Positions 53,124 through 62,159 are shown, numbered from the stretch's first letter. The stretch: 64,000 nucleotides of DNA from Trichothermofontia sichuanensis B231 (GCF_026240635.1 NZ_CP110848.1:932501-996500), one strand, 5' to 3'. Made by a program: numbers and translations. The notes: generated by a model not told the origin, from the letters alone.

Positions 53124-55013
53124 GTGGCCACCCAACCCCGCTTTTGGGTTAATTCTGAGCAAGAACAGTACTGGGGTGTGACCACAATTCAACGCTGGGG
53201 CTTTACCCCACCACCCGCGCTTGCCTCAGGAGGTGGGTTTAGTCCCAGTCAACGGTTGCAGGCAAATGTGATCGACCGCACGATCGGGGGGGAAGCCGCC
53301 CCCGGTACCCTCGTGCAATTGATCCAGGGATTCCGCGGTAATGTGATTGCAGAAACGATCGTTGATGCCTCCGGGATTTATCGCTTTGATAACATTCCCA
53401 CCGGACGGGGAGGGAGTAATCACTATCGCGTCCTGCTATACCCAGAGGGTCGGCTCACCGCCACCCCCCAGGAGAAAGAAGCCCGATTCCTCACGGTAGT
53501 AGGTCAATTACCCCATCGGGCCTCGGCCCTGATTGTCTCCGCCGGAGCCAATCGGAGCCTGACCCAACCGGATGATTTCTTGGGAGAATTCACCGAATTT
53601 CAGGGCGGTATTGCCTATCGTCACGGGGTTTCTGAATCCTTAACAGTGGGGTTAGGGACCGTCTATCAGGAAACACCCAGGGTTTTAGGAGAACTCTTTT
53701 ATCAACCCAATAATTTGCCACTACAGGCTTCGATTTCTGCCCTTTCTAACAAAGATCATGATAATGTCAATATCAATAGCAGTATTTCCATTCAACCCTT
53801 TTCAGGATTGAGTTTAAATTTCAGTAGTGATTATTATTCCGAGCGCTTTAATCTGAATTGGCAAGTACGCCCCAACCTGAGTTTGGTAGCTGATGCCGAT
53901 AGCCGCACGGATCTCGTGAACGCAGGCATCCAATTCTCCGTCAGTAGCCCTGACTTTTTTACTTTGGCCCGATTAACTGCTAATACCGACAACCAATGGC
54001 GCTGGAATTGGGATACCCGTTTCCAACGATTTAAGCTAGGTACCTATGGCAATCCGACTGCCTCCAGTTCACGCCTCAGTTATAACCTATCGAATGCCAA
54101 TCCCAGCCGTGTTAACTTAGATATTGGGCATTCCCTATCCATCGATTATGCCACCAACGATTATTCTGACGATCATAATTACCTGGCCACGATCGGCTGG
54201 CGCTACCGCTCGCCAAAACAACTGACTGATGGGCGTTATCTGTGGGATGTGGGCCTAGAGTATGGGACTGGTTCCCAGGGGGATGGAGTAATTGCTTCGG
54301 CCTCAACCGGCATTGTACCGGGGCTGGCCCTACGCGCTAGATATCAACAGATTTCACCCACCTCCAACGAGGATAGTTTTCGGATTGAAGTTGCGCCGAT
54401 TTTAAACTTCCAACAGGGGATTCACCCGGATGATACCCGCTTTACCGATTTGCGTAATCTAGGGGGTCTCTTAATCCAACCCTTCTTAGATGAGAATAGT
54501 AATGGCGATCGCGATCCGGGCGAGAAACTGTATCTAGATAATCCTGAATTACTCATTGTGTTGAACAACAAACCTGTGAATACCTTCCGTCCGGAAACCC
54601 GCCGCAATGGCGTCTATGTGTGCCTCTCACCCGACACCTATCGCCTCGATCTTGATCCAGCAGGCTATCCCCTAGATTGGAAGCCCGTGGAAACCGCCTA
54701 TGCCGTCAAAGTAGTTCCCGGTAGCTATATCCCTGTGCAAATTCCACTCATCCGGTCCTATAGCGTGACCAGCGTTTTGACGGATAGTGCAGGGGCGGCG
54801 ATCGGCGGCGCTAGGGTCGAAGCGGTTCCCACCGGCGGCGGATTAAGGAGACTGTCGGTGACCAATGGAGCCGGGGTATTCTTCCTGGAGAACCTAAGCC
54901 AAGGCACCTATGACCTCCTGGTTAATGGCAAGCCGGCCCAACCCAACACCTTCACGATCACCCCCGAAACTCCCGCCTTTCAAGAGTTAAACATACGTCC
55001 AGCCACGCCGTAG
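53124..55013 (+). CDS. usher-like outer-membrane protein, C-terminal part
   Basis: A 629-residue frame. A carboxypeptidase-regulatory/SdrD-like module (VIDRTIGGEAAPGTLVQLIQ to GIYRFDNIPTGRG) precedes a long beta-barrel with alternating strands (FQGGIAYRHGVSESLTVGLG, LSLNFSSDYYSERFNLNW) as in fimbrial ushers. A further Ca-binding-like DENSNGDRDPGEK segment and a C-terminal Ig-like module (SVTSVLTDSAGAAIGGARVE) follow. It is in the same frame as the preceding ORF, 18 bp after its TGA, and begins with GTG lacking a ribosome site or signal peptide. Alone it could not be exported, so it is probably the downstream half of a broken usher. Confidence 0.75.
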   Translation: MATQPRFWVNSEQEQYWGVTTIQRWGFTPPPALASGGGFSPSQRLQANVIDRTIGGEAAPGTLVQLIQGFRGNVIAETIVDASGIYRFDNIPTGRGGSNHYRVLLYPEGRLTATPQEKEARFLTVVGQLPHRASALIVSAGANRSLTQPDDFLGEFTEFQGGIAYRHGVSESLTVGLGTVYQETPRVLGELFYQPNNLPLQASISALSNKDHDNVNINSSISIQPFSGLSLNFSSDYYSERFNLNWQVRPNLSLVADADSRTDLVNAGIQFSVSSPDFFTLARLTANTDNQWRWNWDTRFQRFKLGTYGNPTASSSRLSYNLSNANPSRVNLDIGHSLSIDYATNDYSDDHNYLATIGWRYRSPKQLTDGRYLWDVGLEYGTGSQGDGVIASASTGIVPGLALRARYQQISPTSNEDSFRIEVAPILNFQQGIHPDDTRFTDLRNLGGLLIQPFLDENSNGDRDPGEKLYLDNPELLIVLNNKPVNTFRPETRRNGVYVCLSPDTYRLDLDPAGYPLDWKPVETAYAVKVVPGSYIPVQIPLIRSYSVTSVLTDSAGAAIGGARVEAVPTGGGLRRLSVTNGAGVFFLENLSQGTYDLLVNGKPAQPNTFTITPETPAFQELNIRPATP

Positions 55014-55105
55014 ATGGGCTGCTGAAACTAATTGGTTATCGGTTGGTGTCGAACCTGCAAAACCCAACACCCGCTCACCTTTCCTTTGTTAGGCTGATTT
55101 GTTAG

Positions 55106-55276
55106 GCTGATTAACTGACAAAACTCGGACTGCCCTCACCTCCACCCCTCCCCCGCTCTGGGAGAGGGGAGTGAAAAATTGTATCGTGCTTATTTGGATT
55201 GACCATAAAGTCCCTTCGCCCCTTGTCGGAGAAGACATTGAGGCGTGAGGATAGAGCAGTGAGCAGTGAGGGCAAC
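55106..55276. repeat. dispersed repeat, long form (paired with 38130-38282), with family B tail
   Basis: Outer parts GCTGATTAACTGACAAAACTC and GAGGCGTGAGGATAGAGCAG match 38130-38282; the centre instead carries the family B right half (GTGAAAAATTGTATCGTGCT to GACCATA). Confidence 0.78.
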
Positions 55277-55300
55277 AGAATTCTGGACAGGGGATGAGCA

Positions 55301-55561
55301 ATGGCCAAAAACAAAGGTACTGAATCCTCAGCAATTACCGTAGGTATTAACCTGGGCTGGAAAGTCTGGTTAGCTCTGCTCATTGCCTATTGGTTGCTAC
55401 TGCAATTACCTCTACGTCTGAGTTTAGTCCTGAGCTTGTTGGGAGGCGTATGTAGTGGCCTGATTGCGGCTTGGTGGCAGTCTAGCGAAACGAGTCAGCC
55501 GAATCGTTCAGCACCCGCAACCCCGCCCACCGGCACCAACACTCCGAAGAAAAAACCGTAA
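55301..55561 (+). CDS. small membrane protein, hypothetical
   Basis: An 86-residue protein with two predicted spans (VWLALLIAYWLLLQLPL and LSLVLSLLGGVCSGLIAAWW) and a Ser/Pro/Thr-rich basic tail ending KKKP. GGGGA lies before the ATG. Codon use fits the genome. It resembles small cyanobacterial membrane proteins of unknown role. It directly follows a repeat. Confidence 0.62.
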   Translation: MAKNKGTESSAITVGINLGWKVWLALLIAYWLLLQLPLRLSLVLSLLGGVCSGLIAAWWQSSETSQPNRSAPATPPTGTNTPKKKP

Positions 55562-55969
55562 CGTTCTCCCCTCGCTGAGGATATCCCCCCGTAAACTCCC
55601 TAGCTTAATCGCCCGATTGCCCCGGATCGCCGGGGGTACCCTGAGACTAAGGAGTGTCAAAAAGCGTTATTCAGTGGTTCTGAAGCCGAAGCTGTCCTCT
55701 ATCCTAGAAGTGTGTATCCCCGCGATCGGGGTGCATAAGGGAGCATCCCAGTTCGGCAACAAGGCAGCCCTCATCCCCCCCTCATCCCCCAACCCCTTCT
55801 CCCCACTTGGGAGAAGGGGAGGCGGATTTGCCAGTTCCTCGCCCGTTCTGGGAGAGGGATTTAGGGTGAGGTTAGTAAAAGTGGGATGCTCCTATACATA
55901 ATGGCTCCTCTCCCTGGTTGCAAACGCCCTTGTTAACGCTATTGATTCGGAATTTATTAGGGAAGATCT
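55562..55969. other. intergenic region with dispersed repeat (55770-55878)
   Basis: The right half holds CCCTCATCCCCCAACCCCTT, the CTCCCCACTTGGGAG hairpin, TTTGCCAGTTCCTCGCCCG and TTCTGGGAGAGGGATTTAGG, the same block as in the nifX tail. The left half shows nothing I recognise. Confidence 0.6.
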
Positions 55970-57232
55970 ATGGTTGCCTCTGCTTCGACCCCTATGCGTT
56001 GGTCCAGTGCCCTATCCACGCGTCCCTCCCTGGAGGCGGCGATCGCGGAGGTGGCGACGCGGGCCAAGCAGGATCTGGCAGGCGCTAGCCTTGATTTAGG
56101 CATTCTCTTCATTTCTGCTGCCTTCACTAGCGAATTCCCGCGGGTCCTCCCCCTGTTACACGACTACCTGGACCTCCCCGCCCTGATCGGCTGTGCGGGT
56201 GGGGGTATCATTGGTCGGGCCACGACGGGCAAAACCCAAGAGATTGAGTCTGCCCCGGCCCTTGCCCTCACCCTGGCCCATCTGCCGGGGGTCAAAGTTA
56301 AGACTTTCCATATTGAGGCAGCGGCACTGCCCGACCTCGACAGTCCACCCAATACCTGGGTCGATTTAACGGGGATTGATCCTGCCGATCGCCCCCAATT
56401 CATTCTCCTGGCTGATCCCGGTTCGGCGCGGGTGACTGATTTACTGCAAGGGTTGGACTTTGCTTATCCCCAGTCGGTGAAGTTGGGGGGGTTAGCCAGT
56501 GGCGGGGGCATGATGGTCGAGGGCAGCGGCTTATTTTGCGATCGTCGCCTGTATAGCGAAGGCACCGTGGGGGTTGCCCTCAGTGGTGCGATCCAGGTTG
56601 ATGCGATCGTGGCTCAGGGCTGTCGTCCGATCGGCCACCTGTACCGAGTGACCGAGGGACGGCGCAATATCCTGCTCGAAGTACAAGGGCTGGATGAAAC
56701 GGGTGAGCAGGCAGTCACGGCGGCGCAGTCACCCCTAGCCGCCCTGCAATCGGTGGTGCAAGGGTTGAACGAAGCCGATCGCCAATTGGCCCAGCATTCC
56801 CTTTTTATTGGGGTAGCCCGCAATGAATTTCAAACCACCCTGGAGCATGGGGATTTTCTCATTCGGAATCTGCTGGGGGTTGATCCGCGGGTGGGGGCGA
56901 TCGCCATCGGCGATCGGGTACGCCCTGGTCAACGGATTCAGTTTCACCTGCGGGATGCGCATACTTCAGCGGAGGATCTGGAAGTCCTGTTGCAACGCTA
57001 TCAACGCACGCAGCAAAGCCACAGTCAGCCGGTCGGTGCCCTGATGTTTGCGTGTCTGGGCCGGGGTGAAGGGCTGTATCAACAACCTAACTTTGACTCG
57101 CAACTGTTCCGGCGTTACTTAGGTGATGTTCCCCTAAGCGGCTTCTTCTGCAATGGCGAGATCGGCCCGATCGGGGATAGTACCTTCCTGCATGGTTATA
57201 CCTCCGTCTTTGGTATTTTTCGTGAACCCTAG
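55970..57232 (+). CDS. FIST domain signalling protein
   Basis: A 420-residue soluble protein. The N-terminal FIST_N domain has LGILFISAAFTSEFPRVLPL and LIGCAGGGIIGRATTGKTQE; the C-terminal FIST_C domain has GVDPRVGAIAIGDRVRPGQR, QFHLRDAHTSAEDLE and the closing FNCGEIGP-like FFCNGEIGPIGDSTFLHGYT. FIST proteins are thought to bind small ligands such as amino acids and act in signal transduction. No kinase is adjacent. The next gene begins 3 bp after its stop, so they are translationally close. Confidence 0.9.
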   Translation: MVASASTPMRWSSALSTRPSLEAAIAEVATRAKQDLAGASLDLGILFISAAFTSEFPRVLPLLHDYLDLPALIGCAGGGIIGRATTGKTQEIESAPALALTLAHLPGVKVKTFHIEAAALPDLDSPPNTWVDLTGIDPADRPQFILLADPGSARVTDLLQGLDFAYPQSVKLGGLASGGGMMVEGSGLFCDRRLYSEGTVGVALSGAIQVDAIVAQGCRPIGHLYRVTEGRRNILLEVQGLDETGEQAVTAAQSPLAALQSVVQGLNEADRQLAQHSLFIGVARNEFQTTLEHGDFLIRNLLGVDPRVGAIAIGDRVRPGQRIQFHLRDAHTSAEDLEVLLQRYQRTQQSHSQPVGALMFACLGRGEGLYQQPNFDSQLFRRYLGDVPLSGFFCNGEIGPIGDSTFLHGYTSVFGIFREP

Positions 57233-57235
57233 CCT

Positions 57236-57718
57236 ATGACGCGCGATCGCTCCACGCCCCCACAGGCCAATCGACCTCCTGCGGGCCCTACCGCACGGCG
57301 CCAGCTCCCCTCGGCCTCGCTGGGCTTTCTGGTCCTGACCTATAGCGTGTTGGGATGGACGATCGCGGATTTTGGACAACCGGGCTGGTTATGGTGGCTC
57401 TTCTCAATCCTGCTGGGCCTTGGCCTATCGCTTCTCCTCAGCCTCCCCCTCTCCTACTGGCGTGTACCCATGCGCTGGTTTCAGTTAGAGATTGTCTCCT
57501 TTCTCTCTGTATTTGTGGGAGCCTTTACCGTTGTCTTGCTCCTCGCCTGGATTCATGTTTTGATGGTTGTCCTGCTGCTATTATCGGCCATGACCCTAGC
57601 TCGCCTGGATTTACTCACCGCCCACTTTCCCCGCTGGCAGTCGTGCCTCATTTTGGCAGCAGCATCGCAAATTGGGTTGGCATCCGGCTGGATACTCCAC
57701 TGGCTGATGCTGATTTAA
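57236..57718 (+). CDS. hypothetical integral membrane protein
   Basis: A 160-residue protein with a basic, Pro-rich N-terminus and about four membrane spans: SLGFLVLTYSVLGWTIA, WLWWLFSILLGLGLSLLLSL, FLSVFVGAFTVVLLLAWIHV and a C-terminal one. The ATG follows the FIST stop codon by 3 bp, suggesting co-expression. The 3' end overlaps convergent potC by 4 bp. No family recognised. Confidence 0.75.
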   Translation: MTRDRSTPPQANRPPAGPTARRQLPSASLGFLVLTYSVLGWTIADFGQPGWLWWLFSILLGLGLSLLLSLPLSYWRVPMRWFQLEIVSFLSVFVGAFTVVLLLAWIHVLMVVLLLLSAMTLARLDLLTAHFPRWQSCLILAAASQIGLASGWILHWLMLI

Positions 57719-58551
57719 CGAATCCCCCTTTGCTCACTCTGCAAGCGAATATACTCAGCCACAAAGGCAATCACCCCTGACGCCAAAATTAAGAGTACAC
57801 TCAAGGCATTGATATCAGGTTTCACCCCTGTCCGAATCCGGCTGAAAATTTCCATCGGTAACGTGACAGCACCCCCCCCCGCCGTGAAGCTGGCAATCAA
57901 AAAATCATCCATACTCAACACAAACGCCAGCAAGCAACCAGAGACGATCGCAGGGGTTAACTGGGGCAACAACACCCGCAGGAACGATTGCAGCGGGGTT
58001 GCCCCCAGATCCTGGGCCGCTTCCTCTAGGTGCGGATCGAGGCCCGTCAACCGGGTGGAAATGACAATGCCGATATAAGCCAAACAAAACACAATATGGG
58101 CGCTGATGATTGTCCCCAGGCTCAGGGGCAAACTGATCACCGCCAGGAAGACTAGGGTAGATACGGCGATCGTAATATCCGGCACAATCAGCGGCAGGTA
58201 AGTAATGCCCAAATATATCCCTTTGCCCGGAAACCGATACCGGGCTAACCCCACTGCCATCAGGGTGCCAATCACCGCCGAAATCAACACGGCGGTGCAG
58301 GCAACCACCAGACTGGTGCCCAAAGCATTGAGAATCCGGGCATCATTGAACAGACGGCGGTACCAATCGAGGGTAAACCCAGTCCAGTTGGCCGTAAAGC
58401 GCGATTCATTAAAGCTATAAACCCCCAACACCAGGATAGGGATGTACATAAACCCAAACATCAGGCCCGTAAACAGCAGTGGCCAGGGCAAGCGTTGCCA
58501 TAGGGCTGGGCGAGATGCTATCCGGGCAGCATGGCGACGGGCACGGGCCAT
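57715..58551 (-). CDS. potC: ABC transporter permease, spermidine/putrescine type
   Basis: A 278-residue inner-membrane permease with six spans. It has the IPILVLGVYSFNESRFTANW start typical of PotC and the EAA loop LDPHLEEAAQDLGATPLQSF, which binds the ATPase PotA. It imports polyamines in PotABCD; some related systems carry other cations or iron. GGAGG lies 8 nt before ATG 58551, so the 11-codon longer frame is rejected. PotA, PotB and PotD are not nearby, so this is an isolated subunit gene. Confidence 0.88.
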   Translation of the reverse strand: MARARRHAARIASRPALWQRLPWPLLFTGLMFGFMYIPILVLGVYSFNESRFTANWTGFTLDWYRRLFNDARILNALGTSLVVACTAVLISAVIGTLMAVGLARYRFPGKGIYLGITYLPLIVPDITIAVSTLVFLAVISLPLSLGTIISAHIVFCLAYIGIVISTRLTGLDPHLEEAAQDLGATPLQSFLRVLLPQLTPAIVSGCLLAFVLSMDDFLIASFTAGGGAVTLPMEIFSRIRTGVKPDINALSVLLILASGVIAFVAEYIRLQSEQRGIR

Positions 58552-58646
58552 GACGGGAACCTCCATTGGCGTTTTAACGGGCACGGGTTAGGGGGTGAAT
58601 TCAGCCGTGTTTTGGCGACTGGACGCCGGGGGACCCCCGTCCATCC

Positions 58647-59597
58647 CTAAACTGGCTTCTGCGCAATCAGGGTGCGATGGCGCGGATCGCTGGCGACCGT
58701 AATCCGGTGGCGGAAGCCAACGGTTTCGAGCAAACCCTCCAGATCCAGTGTGTAGTATTCATCGCTCCAGGGTTCGGTACTTTTCATCAACGTGAACAGG
58801 ACCGGGGGCAGGTTTTGAATAACGGGGGATTGGGGATTGTTATCCACGATCGCGAGGTAACCGCCCGATCGCAACAGCCGCAACCCCTCCTGAAGAATCG
58901 CCTGGGTAGCCGCTTGGGGCAACTCATGGGTGAGGAATTGCAGCGTAATCAGATCAAAGCTGGCATCCGGCAGGCCTGTATTTTCCGCCTGGGCGTGGAG
59001 CCAGGCCGCAATTTCACCCTGGGTATCCCGCACCTTGGCTACCGCCAGCATATAGGGGGATAGATCCAGGCCGACGGTGCGCACAGGGGCCGTTTGATGC
59101 TGGGCATAAAACCGATGGAGCGCCAGGGTAGAAATGCCGATCGAACACCCGACATCCAGAATATCGCGAACCTCCGCCGGACCATGCGCCGCCAATACCT
59201 GGTGAAAGCTCGATCGCAGCCGTTCTTGCGCCGCCTGCCAGGTCAGCGATTCCTGGGGCCACACCCGCAATGCCATTGCATAGGTGGCCGGTTCCGCCTC
59301 AAAAGCCGCCTCCCAACACAGGTTACCGCGATCGTAGGCGTGGAAAGGGACCTGGTAATAGTCGGGATAGGTCACATCCGGGTTGGTCACCTGGGGCAAT
59401 AGGGAGGGGGCTGCGGAGGCAGCCAGGGTCTGGTAAGTTTGCTGCCAAGCAATGCCATGCTTTTCTGCCGTATTGATCAGGACCCGACGAGCCTGCTGCT
59501 TCATCAGCGCATACAGAGGCTTGGTCTGAATCAACACATTCACCAACCGGGATAAGAAATCCCCGCCTGCCCAGTCCGGTTTTGTCTTTGTATGCAT
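58647..59597 (-). CDS. class I SAM-dependent methyltransferase
   Basis: A 316-residue protein. An N-terminal helical part of about 130 residues precedes the methyltransferase fold: DILDVGCSIGISTLALHRFY (motif I), TVGLDLSPYMLAVAK, FDLITLQFLTHELPQAA and LLRSGGYLAIVDNNPQS. The N-terminal part (VPFHAYDRGNLCWEAAFEAE) resembles proteins of photosynthetic organisms of unknown substrate. It lies about 95 bp upstream of potC on the same strand. Confidence 0.85.
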   Translation of the reverse strand: MHTKTKPDWAGGDFLSRLVNVLIQTKPLYALMKQQARRVLINTAEKHGIAWQQTYQTLAASAAPSLLPQVTNPDVTYPDYYQVPFHAYDRGNLCWEAAFEAEPATYAMALRVWPQESLTWQAAQERLRSSFHQVLAAHGPAEVRDILDVGCSIGISTLALHRFYAQHQTAPVRTVGLDLSPYMLAVAKVRDTQGEIAAWLHAQAENTGLPDASFDLITLQFLTHELPQAATQAILQEGLRLLRSGGYLAIVDNNPQSPVIQNLPPVLFTLMKSTEPWSDEYYTLDLEGLLETVGFRHRITVASDPRHRTLIAQKPV

Positions 59598-60121
59598 ATA
59601 GTCGCAAATAGTAATGAAGCCACTGTTTGCTTATTGTGACATCCCTGGTCACCCCTGGTGCTATGGGCCTTGTGGATGAGCGGCGGGTTAGCTGAGCTGG
59701 GTCTGCCTGTCCACTCATCCCTGGCTGTCAAGTCGCATTTCCCGGCCTAGCGATCGTGGAATCCCCAAATTGCAACAAAGCGTAATCTCTTCTACGGTAA
59801 GGACTGAAATCAGCAACAACGCCTAAGCTTCAGCGGTTAGCTGTTGGGTGCCGGGTGGCTCTAGTGTATTCATTCTAGGCGAGTTGTCTTTTGATTGCGA
59901 GACGGATGGGGCCAGGGGAAACATTACTGCAGGGCCTGGCTAAATTGCAATCAACGTGCACTGCGATCGTGTGGCTAACTTCTACCCACGTTTCAACCCA
60001 TCTTAACCCTTAATCTTAACCCTTAAGTTTAACGCTTTGCTTCACCCTTGATCTTAACTGATCAACACTAATCAACGGTTAGTGAGTACCTTAACTTACC
60101 CAGTTTTGAGGAGGGATTGGG
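59598..60121. promoter_or_regulatory. divergent intergenic region upstream of GT4 gene
   Basis: More than 500 bp between divergent genes. The right part (60000-60090) is an array of loosely repeated CTTAACCCTTAA/TTAATCTTAACC and TGATCAAC-ACTAATCAACGGTTAGTGAG motifs, which could bind a regulator. GAGGAGG gives a strong ribosome site for the next gene. Confidence 0.45.
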
Positions 60122-61201
60122 ATGCGAATTGCTCAAATTGCGCCGTTATGGGAACGGGTACCCCCCCCAGCCTATGGCGGTACGGAATTAGTGGTGAGTT
60201 TATTATCGGATGAATTAGTGCGTCGGGGCCATGAGGTAACGCTGTTTGCCACGGGTGATTCCCAAACCCTGGCTCGTTTAGAACCGGGCTGTGCTGAGGC
60301 ATTGCGCCCCCAGGGAATCCTGCCCCCCCAATATGCGGTTTATGAGCAGATGCAACTCAGTAAGGTTTTTCAACAGGCAGGGGAATTTGACTTAATTCAT
60401 TCCCACGTAGATTATCCAGCTTTACCCTATGCCAGCCTGACGAAGACCCCAGTCGTTCACACGATCCACGGTATTTTTACCCCTCTGACGGAAAAGATTT
60501 TTGCCCAACATCGCACCCAAAATTTCGTCAGCATTTCCCATTCGCAACGCCGTCCTGATTTGAATCTCAATTATGTAGCCACAGTCTATAACGCGATCGC
60601 CACTGATCGCTTTGAATTCTATCCCCAGCCGGATGACCCCCCCTATCTTGCTTTCCTGGGGCGCATGTCGATCGAGAAGGGACCCCACCTGGCGATCACG
60701 ATCGCCAAACAGGTGGGGCTGCCGCTGAAAATGGCGGGCAAGATTGACTTTGAAAACCAGGCATTTTTTGAACGGGAGGTGGCTCCCCACATTGATGGCC
60801 ACCAGATTCAATTTTTAGGGGAAGCCGACCATGCGATGAAAAACGAACTGATGGGTCGTGCCCTGGCAACCCTGTTCCCGATTACCTGGCGTGAACCCTT
60901 TGGTTTGGTGATGGCAGAATCAATGGCCTGTGGGACGCCAGTGATTGCCATGGCGTTGGGTTCGGCTCCTGAGGTGATTGCCCACGGTCAGAGTGGGTTC
61001 CTCTGCCAGAGCGTTGAGGACTGTGTTAATGCTGTGAAACAGGTAGCCCAGCTTGATCGGGCGGCCTGTCGTGCCCATGTTGAAGCTCACTTCCATGTCG
61101 ATCGCATGGTGGATGGCTATGAAGCTGTCTATCAAGCCGTGCTGCGGGAACGCTTCGCCCACAATGGTCATCTCCATGCCCCCCTCCGCCTTGCTAGCTA
61201 A
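60122..61201 (+). CDS. glycosyltransferase family 4
   Basis: A 359-residue GT-B enzyme. The acceptor domain begins MRIAQIAPLWERVPPPAYGG with TELVVSLLSDELVRRGHEVT; the donor domain shows YLAFLGRMSIEKGPHLAI and the nucleotide-sugar site EPFGLVMAESMACGTPVIAM and GSAPEVIAHGQSGFL. Retaining sugar transfer from a nucleotide sugar is expected; the acceptor is unknown. GAGGAGGG gives an excellent ribosome site. A second, truncated glycosyltransferase-like gene and a debranching-type gene follow. Confidence 0.92.
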   Translation: MRIAQIAPLWERVPPPAYGGTELVVSLLSDELVRRGHEVTLFATGDSQTLARLEPGCAEALRPQGILPPQYAVYEQMQLSKVFQQAGEFDLIHSHVDYPALPYASLTKTPVVHTIHGIFTPLTEKIFAQHRTQNFVSISHSQRRPDLNLNYVATVYNAIATDRFEFYPQPDDPPYLAFLGRMSIEKGPHLAITIAKQVGLPLKMAGKIDFENQAFFEREVAPHIDGHQIQFLGEADHAMKNELMGRALATLFPITWREPFGLVMAESMACGTPVIAMALGSAPEVIAHGQSGFLCQSVEDCVNAVKQVAQLDRAACRAHVEAHFHVDRMVDGYEAVYQAVLRERFAHNGHLHAPLRLAS

Positions 61202-61263
61202 TCAGGGGGTGCCTTACCGCTGACCTAGCGCATTAGCGGGTGAACCAGTCCGCAGGCCGCAGA

Positions 61264-61280
61264 CCGGGGAACTGCCCCGG
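61264..61280 (+). terminator. GC-rich hairpin after the GT4 gene
   Basis: CCGGGG-AACTG-CCCCGG, 63 bp after the stop codon. There is no T-run, so attenuation or mRNA-end protection is as likely as termination. Confidence 0.4.
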
Positions 61281-61285
61281 CAGCC

Positions 61286-61413
61286 AACACGCAGGCTCTT
61301 CTGGCTTGATGGTGAGAGCGCTACACGCTCCTACCATAAACTCAACATTTCAAATCGTGTGTTTGTAGTTGCTTATACAGTTTACGCCCAACTCTCAGAA
61401 GAGCCAACACGCA
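61286..61413. mobile_element. MITE, GGCTCT family, copy 3 (element 61294-61405)
   Basis: A 112-bp element, the same length as copy 1, with a perfect 10-bp terminal inverted repeat (GGCTCTTCTG / CAGAAGAGCC) and a perfect 8-bp target duplication AACACGCA on both sides (61286-61293 and 61406-61413). The internal hairpin is degenerate but recognisable (ATGGTGAGAGCGCTACACGC and CTCCTACCAT). It is inserted just upstream of the ribosome site (AGGAGG) of the next gene. Confidence 0.92.
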
Positions 61414-61430
61414 TTAGGAGGAAATGGTCT

Positions 61431-62159
61431 ATGACAGTCGCCCAGCAACCGTCGGTTACGTTCCTGGCCCTTGCCTATCCCCCTAACGCCAGCGATCGGG
61501 AGGGGCATTTCGTCCAATCCTTGGCTATGGCCCTGGGGCATCAGGGTTGGCAGGTTGATTGGGTCACCACCGAGGCTACGCCGGATCCGCAGGTAGCGAC
61601 TCGCTTAGCCCCCACCTGTCAACTCCTGTTAGTGTCCCCAGACCGGGGCACTGGAGAGCCGTTGTCGGCCCGATCGCTCCGGCAGGCAGCCCAGGCAATT
61701 CTGGCCCAGCAAAGTCAGCGGGGGTTGATCAGCCCCCTGTTCCACAGCTTTGACGATACCTCCGCCTTGATCGGGCAACACTTTAAGGAGAACTATGGCT
61801 GGCGCTGGTTACATACGCCCGCCCCTGGTCAAGCAGTCACAGGAGCTGTCAGTGCCTGGATGCACACTGGCCCCGAACCTGACCAGTGGTTACTCTGGCA
61901 GGACATGGCAACTGGGGTCTCTGAGAGGGGGACCGATGAAGTCAGTCGCCAACGACAACGACACTATGGTTTATCTAACCCGGTTCGCTCCAGTTGGCAG
62001 GCGATCGCGACCCATTTGAGCAATATCTACCGCCAACACTTGGCAGCCTATGTGGGAGCCAGTAATCTAGAAATTCCAGCGGTGCTAACTCTGCCAGCCT
62101 TGCCCGAACGCCTGACCCGCCCCGCGCAAAAACGCGAACCAATTCTGGCCAATGCCTGA
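61431..62159 (+). CDS. truncated glycosyltransferase-like protein (acceptor domain only)
   Basis: A 242-residue protein. VTFLALAYPPNASDREGHFV, QSLAMALGHQGWQVDWVTTE and ISPLFHSFDDTSALIGQHFK recall the N-terminal Rossmann half of GT4 enzymes. The donor-binding C-terminal half with its E-x7-E motif is missing; the end is instead a helical tail (ATHLSNIYRQHLAAYVGAS). Start ATG has TAGGAGGAAATGGTCT upstream. It may be a decayed glycosyltransferase or a regulatory partner of the neighbouring enzymes. The GT relation is inferred from pattern only. Confidence 0.6.
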   Translation: MTVAQQPSVTFLALAYPPNASDREGHFVQSLAMALGHQGWQVDWVTTEATPDPQVATRLAPTCQLLLVSPDRGTGEPLSARSLRQAAQAILAQQSQRGLISPLFHSFDDTSALIGQHFKENYGWRWLHTPAPGQAVTGAVSAWMHTGPEPDQWLLWQDMATGVSERGTDEVSRQRQRHYGLSNPVRSSWQAIATHLSNIYRQHLAAYVGASNLEIPAVLTLPALPERLTRPAQKREPILANA

